7,104 nucleotides of DNA from UBA7398 sp963978235 (GTDB taxonomy: Bacteria; Actinomycetota; Actinomycetes; Nanopelagicales; Nanopelagicaceae), in contig CAXBQM010000061.1 of NCBI GenBank assembly GCA_963978235.1, positions 1-7,104 of the forward strand. The letters are read 5' to 3'. Under the pieces are notes generated by a model. That model saw nothing but the letters and a program-made list of their open reading frames with translations. It was not told where the DNA came from and ran no database searches. Made by a program: the position numbers and the translations under genes. Positions 1-6,859 of this stretch are shown here, piece after piece (position 1 is the first letter of the stretch; the number at the start of each line of letters is the position of its first letter).

Positions 1-1
1 T

Positions 2-259
2 ATAATCTCTCGGGAATTATCAAATCACCAAGCACTACGAAGTGCACTTGAATTTGATCCTGATCGAACCACAGAGATGTTAGTTGCGCGCGACCATGAG
101 ATTTGGGTAAAGATTTATCGCAATCTTTCGGAAATATTTGGAACCGATGCAGTAGGCGTCGGATTGATTATTCGTTGGTTAATTGGCCATGTCACTGCAC
201 CGCTTTCTGAGGAACACTCCCGCGCGCAAGCAGAGCGCATTATTCGAGCGCTGAGCTAA
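2..259 (+). CDS. C-terminal fragment of a probable TetR-family transcriptional regulator (5' end outside window)
   Basis: The reading frame is open from the left edge to a TAA at 257-259 and gives 85 residues; the start lies before the window. The visible part is soluble and mostly helical by composition. It ends in a pattern (AVGVGLIIRWLIGHV followed by an acidic/arginine-rich helix ending in RIIRALS) that resembles the last two helices of the ligand-binding and dimerisation domain of TetR-type repressors. No DNA-binding helix-turn-helix is visible because it would lie upstream. An internal ATG at 77 exists, but the frame is open well before it with protein-like sequence, so I treat this as a truncated longer gene. 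It sits 12 bp before the DUF3046 gene on the same strand and could share a transcript with it. The TetR assignment rests on pattern only and could be wrong; another helical regulator is possible. Confidence 0.5.
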   Translation: MISRELSNHQALRSALEFDPDRTTEMLVARDHEIWVKIYRNLSEIFGTDAVGVGLIIRWLIGHVTAPLSEEHSRAQAERIIRALS

Positions 260-271
260 CTTTCTTAACGC

Positions 272-460
272 ATGCGAATTACTGAACTTCGCCGGCGGAT
301 GGTTGAACAATTTGGCCCGGATTGGGCGCCCTCTTACGCCAAAGACATTGTTCATGCCGAACTTGGCGGTCAGACCGTTGATGAAGCGCTAGCGATGGGG
401 ATGGAGCCACACGATATTTGGCGGGCAATTTGCCGCCATAACGGCGTGTCCGAGCACTAA
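272..460 (+). CDS. DUF3046 family protein
   Basis: This is a 62-residue protein starting at ATG 272, 12 bp after the previous stop. It matches the actinobacterial DUF3046 pattern across its whole length. The N-terminus is MRITELRRRM. A central FGPDWAPSYAKD leads into HAELGGQTVDEALAMG, and then IWRAICRHNGV near the end. Length is normal for the family (about 60-70 residues). There is no signal peptide or membrane segment. The function is unknown. The family is typically encoded directly before recA in actinobacteria (as with Rv2738c beside recA in Mycobacterium tuberculosis), and the LexA operator of recA begins nine bases after this stop codon. It is probably transcribed with the upstream gene rather than from the SOS promoter, since the operator lies downstream of it; that is inference. 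Family call is confident, role is not known. Confidence 0.88.
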   Translation: MRITELRRRMVEQFGPDWAPSYAKDIVHAELGGQTVDEALAMGMEPHDIWRAICRHNGVSEH

Positions 461-468
461 GCAAGCAT

Positions 469-484
469 TCGAACAGATGTTCGG
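469..484 (+). promoter_or_regulatory. LexA operator (SOS box) of recA
   Basis: The sequence TCGAACAGATGTTCGG fits the Gram-positive/actinobacterial SOS box TCGAAC-N4-GTTCGA with one mismatch in the last base. The core at 470-483 (CGAACA-GA-TGTTCG) is symmetric over both six-base arms. It lies 129 bases before the recA start and in the only sizeable intergenic gap, and lexA itself is in the window. LexA bound here would repress the recA transcript until DNA damage. I could not identify convincing -35 and -10 hexamers: TACCCT at 486-491 fits only TAnnnT and has no good partner at 17 bp. Confidence 0.88.
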
Positions 485-612
485 GTACCCTACTCATGCC
501 CAACCAGAGCGGTTCCACACTTCCGCTAGGAGTAATACCTAGCCGTCGGTGGTCTTCCGTACCTTCTGGACAAACCCGCTTGATAAAGCGATGAAGTGAA
601 AAGAGGAGAACG
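485..612 (+). promoter_or_regulatory. recA 5' leader with possible hairpins
   Basis: There is no convincing gene in this stretch between the LexA box and the recA start. It contains three short exact inverted repeats: AGCGG 508-512 with CCGCT 523-527; GCTAGG 525-530 with CCTAGC 538-543 (7-base loop); and CGCTT 577-581 with AAGCG 586-590 (4-base loop). The first two share bases 525-527, so they could not form fully at the same time. None is followed by a T-run, so they do not look like intrinsic terminators. A role in translation or RNA stability is speculative; no known riboswitch class was recognised. Confidence 0.3.
603..609 (+). promoter_or_regulatory. Shine-Dalgarno sequence fixing the GTG start of recA
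   Basis: GAGGAGA lies a few bases before GTG 613 and is the strongest ribosome-binding site in the window. It supports the GTG start, which opens a reading frame beginning MAKES as expected for RecA. The other genes of this cluster have weak or no such site. Confidence 0.7.
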
Positions 613-1704
613 GTGGCTAAAGAATCAGCCAAAAACCCGGAATCAGTTCCGGACTCGGTTAACCCCGAGAAGAAAAAAGCACTAGATACAGCACTTGCCC
701 AGATCGAGCGTCAGTTTGGTAAGGGTTCAGTGATGAAGATGAGCGAGCGTACAAACGCTGTTGTTGAAGTTATTTCAACTGGCTCCATCACTCTCGATAT
801 GGCTCTGGGAATCGGTGGTCTTCCACGCGGTCGAGTCATTGAAATCTACGGACCAGAATCGTCCGGTAAAACAACGTTGGCTCTGACCGCGATTGCTAAT
901 GCCCAGAAAAATGGCGGTATCGCAGCATTTATCGATGCCGAGCATGCATTCGATGCAGAGTACGCAAAGAAACTTGGCGTTGATATTGATGCACTTCTTG
1001 TCTCGCAACCAGATACTGGCGAACAAGCACTTGAAATTATGGACATGTTAGTTCGCTCTGGAGCCCTCGATATTGTTGTCGTCGACTCCGTTGCAGCTCT
1101 TGTTCCACGCGCTGAAATTGAAGGCGAGATGGGCGATAGCCACATGGGCTTACAGGCTCGCTTGATGTCGCAAGCGCTTCGAAAAATCACAGGCGCACTT
1201 CATCAATCAAAGACCACCGCAATCTTTATTAACCAGTTGCGTGACAAGATCGGTGTCTTCTTTGGTTCACCAGAGACAACTACTGGTGGAAAAGCGCTTA
1301 AGTTCTATGCATCAGTGCGACTTGATATCCGTCGTATTGAAACTCTTAAAGATGGACAAGATGCGGTCGGTAACCGTACTCGAGTCAAAGTTGTGAAGAA
1401 CAAGATGGCGCCACCGTTCAAGCAAGCAGAGTTCGACATTCTTTACGGTGTTGGAATCTCTCGCGAAGGTGGCCTCTTAGATCTCGGCGTAGATCTTGGC
1501 ATCGTTAAGAAATCTGGCGCTTGGTTTACTTACGAAGGCGATCAACTCGGTCAAGGAAAAGAGAACTCTCGTAACTTCTTGATCGATAACCCAGATCTTG
1601 CAAACGATATCGAAGCGAAGATCCGCGCTCATTACACAGTGTCAGATATCGATCCAGCTCTCGTTGCTGCGATTGATGAAGCCGCTGCGGATGTCGACTT
1701 CTAA
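613..1704 (+). CDS. recA: Recombinase RecA
   Basis: This 363-residue protein is the bacterial strand-exchange recombinase. It forms ATP-dependent filaments on single-stranded DNA, pairs homologous duplexes, and promotes self-cleavage of LexA. The N-terminal oligomerisation helix (about 20-50) includes ALAQIERQFGKGSVM. The Walker A motif GPESSGKT is at 80-87, the catalytic glutamate is E110 in IDAEHA, and Walker B VVVDS is at 155-159. DNA-binding loop L1 lies around 168-185 and L2 around 207-226 (KIGVFFGSPETTTGGKALK region). The C-terminus is short and acidic, ending DEAAADVDF. No intein is present, unlike some mycobacterial RecA proteins, and length is normal. The GTG start is set by GAGGAGA at 603-609. 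It is controlled by the LexA box at 469-484 and overlaps recX by 14 bp, as expected for a coupled pair. Confidence 0.99.
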   Translation: MAKESAKNPESVPDSVNPEKKKALDTALAQIERQFGKGSVMKMSERTNAVVEVISTGSITLDMALGIGGLPRGRVIEIYGPESSGKTTLALTAIANAQKNGGIAAFIDAEHAFDAEYAKKLGVDIDALLVSQPDTGEQALEIMDMLVRSGALDIVVVDSVAALVPRAEIEGEMGDSHMGLQARLMSQALRKITGALHQSKTTAIFINQLRDKIGVFFGSPETTTGGKALKFYASVRLDIRRIETLKDGQDAVGNRTRVKVVKNKMAPPFKQAEFDILYGVGISREGGLLDLGVDLGIVKKSGAWFTYEGDQLGQGKENSRNFLIDNPDLANDIEAKIRAHYTVSDIDPALVAAIDEAAADVDF

Positions 1705-2185
1705 TTTAGAAGTAGAGAGCGACCCCTACGAAGTAGCCGAGACGATTGCGCTGTTAGCGCTTGCGCCTCGTGCAAAAAGTAGGGGAGAGCTCTTTGCTCA
1801 TTTGAAGAAACGCGGCATCACCGACGATGTCGCTAATGCAGTGCTCTATCGCCTTCAAGAACGCGGATATGTCAACGACAGTGAATTTGCCCGCGCTTGG
1901 AGTGAATCAAGGCAACGCGCAAAGCGGTTATCAAAACGAGTTATCGCTTCAGAACTTCGCGAAAAAGGCGTAACAAGTGAGATTATCGAAAAGACGCTAG
2001 CCGATATCAACGATGATGATGAGTTTGAGAATGCACGTCATTTTGCAGAACGGAAATTGCGAGCATCTGCTCGGTTAGAGCAGGAAGTGATCTATCGAAG
2101 AGTGCATAGCGCGTTGGCTCGTAAAGGTTTCTCCCTCGATCTGATCTCACGCGTGCTCCGAGAACTGGAAATTTCGCCTCGTTAA
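1691..2185 (+). CDS. recX: Regulatory protein RecX
   Basis: This 164-residue protein is a modulator that binds RecA and limits filament extension and activity. It consists of tandem three-helix repeats typical of RecX. The first repeat begins near SDPYEVAETIALLALA (10-25), then LFAHLKKRGI (34-43). The family signature LQERGYVNDSEFARAW is at 55-70. A second repeat covers about 74-108 (KRLSKRVIASELREKGV). A third near the end carries RRVHSALARKGFSLDLI (136-152). I chose ATG 1691, which overlaps the end of recA by 14 bp. The frame runs open back to ATG 1598, but that extra part lies inside recA and has no RecX character. No clear Shine-Dalgarno is seen, so translation is probably coupled to recA, which would keep RecX tied to SOS induction. 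Family call is firm. Confidence 0.95.
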   Translation: MSTSNLEVESDPYEVAETIALLALAPRAKSRGELFAHLKKRGITDDVANAVLYRLQERGYVNDSEFARAWSESRQRAKRLSKRVIASELREKGVTSEIIEKTLADINDDDEFENARHFAERKLRASARLEQEVIYRRVHSALARKGFSLDLISRVLRELEISPR

Positions 2186-2209
2186 CTCAGAGTAACTACC
2201 ATTGTGGCC

Positions 2210-3637
2210 ATGTCCGCGCCGCGCACTTATGTCATTCAGACACTTGGTTGTCAGATGAATGTGCACGATTCCGAGCGGATCGCTGGCTCACTTGATGCCG
2301 CTGGTTATGTTCCAGCCATAGATGGCATCAATCCAGATCTAGTCGTCTTTAATACCTGCGCAGTTCGAGAAAATGCTGACAACAAACTTTATGGACATTT
2401 AAGTTTTCTTGCGCCAACCAAGAAAGAACGCCCTTCCATGCAGATTGCCATAGGGGGCTGTTTAGCGCAGAAAGACCAAGGCGAAATTCTCAAACGAGCA
2501 CCGTATGTTGATGTCGTTTTTGGAACTCATAACGTGGGCTCACTGCCAACACTTTTAGAGCGAGCGCGAATCGAAGAAGAAGCGCAGCTTGAAATCCTTG
2601 AAGGGCTAGAGCATTTTCCTTCCACCTTGCCTGCTCGTCGCCATTCTGCTTTTTCAGCGTGGGTATCGATTTCGGTGGGATGTAATAACACCTGCACTTT
2701 TTGTATCGTTCCGCAGCTTCGAGGCCGAGAGAAAGATCGACCAAGCGAGGAGATTCTTCGTGAAGTTCGCGCGCTAGCCGAGCAGGGCGTTAACGAAATT
2801 ACGTTGTTGGGCCAGAACGTCAACGCGTATGGCGTTGATTTTGGTGATCGCGGCGCATTTGCCGCCTTACTACGTGAGTGCGGAAAAGTTGATGGCATCG
2901 ATCGGATTCGATTCATGTCGCCACATCCTCGCGATTTCACCGATGATGTCATCGCCGCAATGGCTGAAACACCGAAGGTGATGCCGCACCTTCATATGCC
3001 GTTGCAATCAGGATCAAATGAGATTCTGCAAGCGATGCGCCGTTCCTACCGAAGCGATCGGTACCTTTCCATTATTGAAAAAGTACGCGCTGCGATGCCA
3101 GATTCAGCAATTACTACCGACATCATCGTTGGTTTCCCGGGTGAATCAGAGAAAGATTTCCAAGAGACGATTTCGGTCTATCGAGAAGCGAAATTTATGA
3201 CCGCCTATACATTCCAGTATTCCAAACGCCCTGGCACGCCGGCGGCAACGATGCCGAATCAAGTTCCGCCAGAAGTTGTTGCCGAGCGTTACAACCGATT
3301 GATGGAGCTTCAACGTGAAGTTTCGCAGTCAGTGAATAACGAATTATTGGGCAAAGTTGTTGAAGTACTCGTATCCGATGAGAGCGGCGATCAACAACTC
3401 TCCGGCAAATCGCGGGATTTTCGATTAGTGCACTTGCCACGCTCTCCTGAGATTCGATTAGGCGATCTTGTTACTGTCACGATCGATCAGGCGAAACCTT
3501 TTTACATCGCATCATCGAAACCTCATATCACTCACATCAAAACTCGAGGTGGTGATGCCCACGCAGAACGCGTCAAAGAGAGTAAGACCAACGGCGTGAT
3601 GTTGGGAATTCCTTCGCTACCAAAGTATTCGTTCTAG
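2210..3637 (+). CDS. miaB: tRNA-2-methylthio-N6-dimethylallyladenosine synthase MiaB
   Basis: This radical-SAM methylthiotransferase converts i6A at position 37 of tRNAs reading UNN codons to ms2i6A, using two [4Fe-4S] clusters. Counted from ATG 2210 (475 residues), the N-terminal UPF0004 domain has its three cluster cysteines at C14 (TLGCQMN), C50 (NTCAVRE) and C84 (GGCLAQ). The radical-SAM motif CxxxCxxC is at 158-165 (GCNNTCTFC). The core runs to about 370, with MPLQSGSNEIL at about 263-273, and a C-terminal TRAM domain spans about 375-442. A further tail of about 30 residues ending in GIPSLPKYSF resembles that of other actinobacterial MiaB. A GTG at 2204 could add two residues; neither start has a good ribosome-binding site. 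It is 24 bp after recX and 19 bp before miaA, whose product makes its substrate. All cysteines are intact, so it should be active. Confidence 0.96.
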   Translation: MSAPRTYVIQTLGCQMNVHDSERIAGSLDAAGYVPAIDGINPDLVVFNTCAVRENADNKLYGHLSFLAPTKKERPSMQIAIGGCLAQKDQGEILKRAPYVDVVFGTHNVGSLPTLLERARIEEEAQLEILEGLEHFPSTLPARRHSAFSAWVSISVGCNNTCTFCIVPQLRGREKDRPSEEILREVRALAEQGVNEITLLGQNVNAYGVDFGDRGAFAALLRECGKVDGIDRIRFMSPHPRDFTDDVIAAMAETPKVMPHLHMPLQSGSNEILQAMRRSYRSDRYLSIIEKVRAAMPDSAITTDIIVGFPGESEKDFQETISVYREAKFMTAYTFQYSKRPGTPAATMPNQVPPEVVAERYNRLMELQREVSQSVNNELLGKVVEVLVSDESGDQQLSGKSRDFRLVHLPRSPEIRLGDLVTVTIDQAKPFYIASSKPHITHIKTRGGDAHAERVKESKTNGVMLGIPSLPKYSF

Positions 3638-3656
3638 TGGCGACTTTCGGGACGCT

Positions 3657-4562
3657 ATGACTCTCATCATCATTTGCGGCGCAACTGCGACCGGGAAAAG
3701 TGATCTTGCAGTGTCACTTGCGCACGATCTCGGGGGCGAGATTATTAATGCTGATTCCATGCAGCTCTATCAAGGAATGGATATCGGCACCGCTAAGTTA
3801 TCGATGGCAGAACGCGGCGGAATTCCGCACCATCTACTCGATATTTTGAAAGTCGATCAGGATGCTTCAGTTGCGCAGTATCAAGAACTTGCCCGAAAGA
3901 AAATTGATGAATTGATGGGAAAGAATATTCCAGCAATTGTTGTGGGCGGGACTGGTCTGTACATCAAAGCAATTCTCGATGACCTCAATTTCCCTGATAC
4001 CGATCCAAAAGTTCGAGCAGAGATCGCAGCCGAAGCAGAGATACTCGGTGCTGATGTGATGCATCAACGATTAGCAGGGCTTGATCCGGCTGCAGCAGCA
4101 GCGATACCGAAAGAAAATCTCCGACGAGTTGTTCGCGCTTTGGAAGTTATTCAATTAACTGGCAAGCCCTACACAGCGAGCCTGCCTCGAGAAGGAAGTA
4201 CGAAATATCCCCATGCCAAACAATTTGGGCTCGTGATGGATCGAGAGCACTTAAAAGAGCGGATTGATCAGCGAGTAGATCGAATGTGGGAACGCGGCTT
4301 TGTTGGTGAAGTTCGAGATTTGATTGGTGCCGGAATTCTCAATGGGAGAACCGCACAAGCAGCGCTGGGCTACGCCCAAATCATCGCCTTTGCTTCCGGC
4401 CAATGCAGCGAAGATGAAGCGCGCGAAGAGACCAAGCGAGCAACGCGGCAATATGCGCGGCGACAAGAGACCTGGTTTTCTCGTGATGAACGGATTCAAT
4501 GGATTGCTCCGGCTTCTCATAGCGATCGTCTCGCCAAGCTTCATGAGCACTTACGGAAGTAG
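3657..4562 (+). CDS. miaA: tRNA dimethylallyltransferase MiaA
   Basis: This 301-residue enzyme transfers the dimethylallyl group of DMAPP to N6 of adenosine 37 in UNN-decoding tRNAs, giving i6A, which MiaB then thiomethylates. The P-loop GATATGKS is at 8-15. NADSMQLYQGMDIGTAK (31-47) contains the probable general base D33. GGTGLYI at 97-103 belongs to the prenyl-donor site. The tRNA-contacting insertion lies around 110-190. The C-terminal signature ALGYAQII (236-243) and RRQETWFSRD (268-277) complete the family pattern. Length is typical. Start ATG 3657 begins the P-loop strand at once, and there is no strong ribosome-binding site, so coupling to miaB 19 bp upstream is likely. The next gene, dapF, lies in the same frame after the TAG stop. 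Assignment is secure. Confidence 0.97.
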   Translation: MTLIIICGATATGKSDLAVSLAHDLGGEIINADSMQLYQGMDIGTAKLSMAERGGIPHHLLDILKVDQDASVAQYQELARKKIDELMGKNIPAIVVGGTGLYIKAILDDLNFPDTDPKVRAEIAAEAEILGADVMHQRLAGLDPAAAAAIPKENLRRVVRALEVIQLTGKPYTASLPREGSTKYPHAKQFGLVMDREHLKERIDQRVDRMWERGFVGEVRDLIGAGILNGRTAQAALGYAQIIAFASGQCSEDEAREETKRATRQYARRQETWFSRDERIQWIAPASHSDRLAKLHEHLRK

Positions 4563-4574
4563 AATCGCGAAAGG

Positions 4575-5378
4575 ATGAGTTCAGTAATCGGCACTTATGG
4601 TCATGGCACCGAGAACGATTTTGTTTTAATTTTCGATCCGACCGACCAACTCAACATAAGCGAAAGTGCCATCGCAGCGATCTGCAATCGCAAAACCGGA
4701 ATTGGGGCAGATGGCTTAATCCGGATCGTGAAGAAGAGCGACAAATGGTTTATGGATTATCGAAATTCAGATGGCTCACTTGCCGAGATGTGTGGCAATG
4801 GCATTCGAGTAATGGCTCGATACCTGGTTGATCGTGGATATCAGCCCAGCGGTATTTTTCCTATTAATACTCGCGCGGGGCAGAAGTTTTTGAAAGTTCC
4901 TGATTCCGGCGATATCTCAGTCAATATGGGACAAGTTTCGCAAGAAAACGGCGCAATCACTGTGGAACAAAATAGCCATTTGTGGCAGGGGTACAACATC
5001 AATGTGGGAAACCCTCATGCCGTTGTATTTATTAATTCACTCGAAGAAGTTGGCGAACTTAAAAACGCCCCTCGCGTACTTCCAACTTCGGCATATCCAG
5101 AAGGCGTTAATGTGGAATTTGTGCAGGTGCAAACCAATGGTGAACTTTCAATGCGAGTACATGAACGCGGAAGTGGCGAGACGCGCTCGTGCGGAACCGG
5201 TGTCTGTGCAGTTGCATTAGCCGCTGCAGTTCACTTAAAAAAACCACTTCCCACTACATTCGTTATCCATCCTCCCGGCGGTCGTTTAGAGGTGGAGTTA
5301 GATCCCCATAGCAATGCGATTCTCACCGGACCAGCGGTATTAATTAGTGAACATGATCTGAGCCCGTATCTTGGCTAA
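4575..5378 (+). CDS. dapF: Diaminopimelate epimerase DapF
   Basis: This 267-residue PLP-independent cytosolic epimerase converts LL-diaminopimelate to meso-diaminopimelate for lysine synthesis and peptidoglycan cross-links. The N-terminal signature GHGTENDFVLIFD is at 9-21. The first catalytic cysteine is C73 in AEMCGNGIR, and the second is C206 in GSGETRSCGTGVCA. Substrate-binding GNPHAV is at 145-150 and the two alpha/beta half-domains are complete. No other ATG, GTG or TTG is available in frame between the miaA TAG (4560-4562) and the GHGTEN motif, so ATG 4575 is the only reasonable start. The purine-rich AAAGG directly abuts this ATG with no spacer, so it is poorly placed as a ribosome-binding site; re-initiation after miaA, 12 bp upstream, is more likely. 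The end overlaps hflX by 8 bp. The same miaA-dapF-hflX order occurs in many actinobacteria. Confidence 0.97.
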   Translation: MSSVIGTYGHGTENDFVLIFDPTDQLNISESAIAAICNRKTGIGADGLIRIVKKSDKWFMDYRNSDGSLAEMCGNGIRVMARYLVDRGYQPSGIFPINTRAGQKFLKVPDSGDISVNMGQVSQENGAITVEQNSHLWQGYNINVGNPHAVVFINSLEEVGELKNAPRVLPTSAYPEGVNVEFVQVQTNGELSMRVHERGSGETRSCGTGVCAVALAAAVHLKKPLPTTFVIHPPGGRLEVELDPHSNAILTGPAVLISEHDLSPYLG

Positions 5379-6822
5379 TACCAGCGATCGCGAATTTGAG
5401 GAGTTGCTCGAAGAGAGCGCACGGGTTGCCGCAGAATTTGATTCCGAATTTGTCGCTGATCAATTTATCCCAGATAGTTTTGAATCAACGCAACAAGACT
5501 TGCGAGATCGAGCAGCGCTTCGACGAGTTGCTGGTCTCTCCACTGAACTTACCGATATCTCTGAGGCCGAATATCGCCAACTTCGATTAGAGCGAGTAGT
5601 ACTCGTTGGAGTGTGGACCGAAGGGTCAGTCACCGATGCAGAAAATTCGATGGCGGAGTTGGCAGCGCTTGCCGAAACCGCAGGGTCAACAGTTTTAGAA
5701 GCGCTCATTCAACGACGCGATAAACCTGATCCAGCAACATTTATCGGCTCCGGAAAAGTGGCCGAGTTAAAAGGGGTAGTGAAAGCAACCGGCGCAGATA
5801 CGGTGATCTGCGATGGCGAATTGAGCCCGGGCCAACTGCGTAATTTAGAAGATAAAGTAAAAGTGAAAGTTGTTGATCGCACTGCACTGATTCTCGACAT
5901 CTTTGCCCAACATGCAAAGAGCCGTGAAGGTAAAGCCCAAGTGGAACTCGCGCAGATGACATATCTCCTTCCGCGACTTCGTGGTTGGGGTGATGCGCTC
6001 TCTCGCCAAGCAGGCGGTATTGGTGGGCGAGGACCTGGTGAAACCAAAATTGAAGTCGATCGTCGACGTATCCGCGACAAGATGGCAAAACTTCGTCGCG
6101 AGATTGGCGAGATGAAAGTTGCTCGCGATACCAAACGACAAGAACGAGAGCGAAATTCAATTCCTTCGGTTGCGATTGCCGGTTACACAAACGCGGGTAA
6201 ATCGTCACTTCTTAATCGATTAACAAATGCCGGCGTCCTTGTACAGAACGCGCTCTTTGCCACCTTGGATCCCACAGTAAGAAAATCTGAAACATCAGAT
6301 GGTCGGATCTATACCTTGAGCGACACGGTTGGATTTGTGAAACACCTGCCACATCAATTAGTTGACGCCTTCAAATCAACGCTCGAAGAAGTATCCGGCG
6401 CAGACCTGATTGTGCATATCGTTGATGGCGCACATGCGGATCCAAAAGGACAGATCAAGGCGGTTCGGGAAGTTATTCGCGAGATCGGTGGCGAGAAAAT
6501 CCCGGAAATAATCGCGATAAATAAGGCAGATATCGCAGACCCAGAAGTGATGATGGGCTTGCTTCGCGAAGAACCAGATGCTTATGCGATCTCAGTCCAC
6601 ACGGGACTAGGAATTGAACAATTAGTTCGCGCCATTGAAATTTCATTACCAAGACCGAAGATTGAGATCAACGCATTAATTCCATTTACTCGCGGCGACC
6701 TCGTCAGCCAGATCCACGAATATGGTGAGATTTCAAGCGAGGAGTATCTTCCGGAAGGAACTGCGATTCGAGCACGCGTGGATGGCTCATTGGCCCATGC
6801 GCTCGAGAAATATTCGCGCTAA
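5371..6822 (+). CDS. hflX: Ribosome-associated GTPase HflX
   Basis: This 483-residue GTPase binds the large ribosomal subunit and, in studied bacteria, splits stalled or stressed 70S ribosomes. An acidic N-terminal stretch (about 6-46) precedes the conserved actinobacterial segment ALRRVAGLSTEL (49-60). The HflX-specific nucleotide-binding-like domain spans about 75-240. It includes FIGSGKVAEL (124-133), the DGELSPGQ stretch and the glycine-rich SRQAGGIGGRGPGETK (211-226), and a coiled helix follows to about 262. The G domain has G1 GYTNAGKS (271-278), G2 threonine in ATLDPT (297-302), G3 DTVGF (318-322), G4 NKAD (384-387) and G5-like SVHTG (408-412). A small C-terminal domain ends at 483. 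I use TTG 5371 because an in-frame TGA lies at 5359-5361 and no nearer ATG or GTG exists; it overlaps the dapF end by 8 bp, suggesting coupled translation. TTG 5404 is a less likely alternative. Confidence 0.96.
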   Translation: MANTSDREFEELLEESARVAAEFDSEFVADQFIPDSFESTQQDLRDRAALRRVAGLSTELTDISEAEYRQLRLERVVLVGVWTEGSVTDAENSMAELAALAETAGSTVLEALIQRRDKPDPATFIGSGKVAELKGVVKATGADTVICDGELSPGQLRNLEDKVKVKVVDRTALILDIFAQHAKSREGKAQVELAQMTYLLPRLRGWGDALSRQAGGIGGRGPGETKIEVDRRRIRDKMAKLRREIGEMKVARDTKRQERERNSIPSVAIAGYTNAGKSSLLNRLTNAGVLVQNALFATLDPTVRKSETSDGRIYTLSDTVGFVKHLPHQLVDAFKSTLEEVSGADLIVHIVDGAHADPKGQIKAVREVIREIGGEKIPEIIAINKADIADPEVMMGLLREEPDAYAISVHTGLGIEQLVRAIEISLPRPKIEINALIPFTRGDLVSQIHEYGEISSEEYLPEGTAIRARVDGSLAHALEKYSR

Positions 6823-6859
6823 AAGTTAACGAACTGATCGCAAAACGGCAGTAACTTTT
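6821..6859. terminator. Weak inverted repeat at the hflX/lexA convergence, possible bidirectional terminator
   Basis: AAAAGTTA at 6821-6828 is the exact reverse complement of TAACTTTT at 6852-6859, with a 23-base gap. It spans both stop codons and the last codons of lexA. Read from either side it ends in a short T-run, as a two-way terminator would, but the stem is A+T-rich and the loop long, so it would be unstable. It may be chance. Confidence 0.2.

Noticed and set aside
525..543. Terminator for the DUF3046 transcript
   Set aside because: The GCTAGG/CCTAGC hairpin has no T-run after it and lies downstream of the recA operator.
591..599. ATGAAGTGA as a two-codon upstream reading frame before recA
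   Set aside because: It has no ribosome-binding site, and such a short start-stop is expected by chance.
279..632. 117-codon open frame on the - strand over the DUF3046 gene and recA leader
   Set aside because: It lies opposite a recognisable DUF3046 protein and the LexA box, has no recognisable domain, and its start region runs into recA.
1598..1690. A 31-residue N-terminal extension of RecX
   Set aside because: It lies entirely within the conserved C-terminal coding part of recA, and RecX-like sequence starts only after ATG 1691.
2204..2209. GTG start for MiaB two codons upstream
   Set aside because: Possible, but ATG 2210 is a stronger codon and gives a normal MiaB N-terminus; the difference is two residues.
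5384..5391. GCGATCGC octamer (HIP1-like repeat)
   Set aside because: I noticed only this one copy, so it is not evidence of a repeat family.
5709..6208. Overlapping open frames on the - strand over hflX (141 and 155 codons)
   Set aside because: They are opposite conserved HflX motifs, show no recognisable domain, and are typical shadows of a coding strand.
6830..6840. Second LexA-like half site (CGAAC) in the end of lexA
   Set aside because: Only one arm is present, there is no GTTCG at the right distance, and it lies at the 3' end of lexA.
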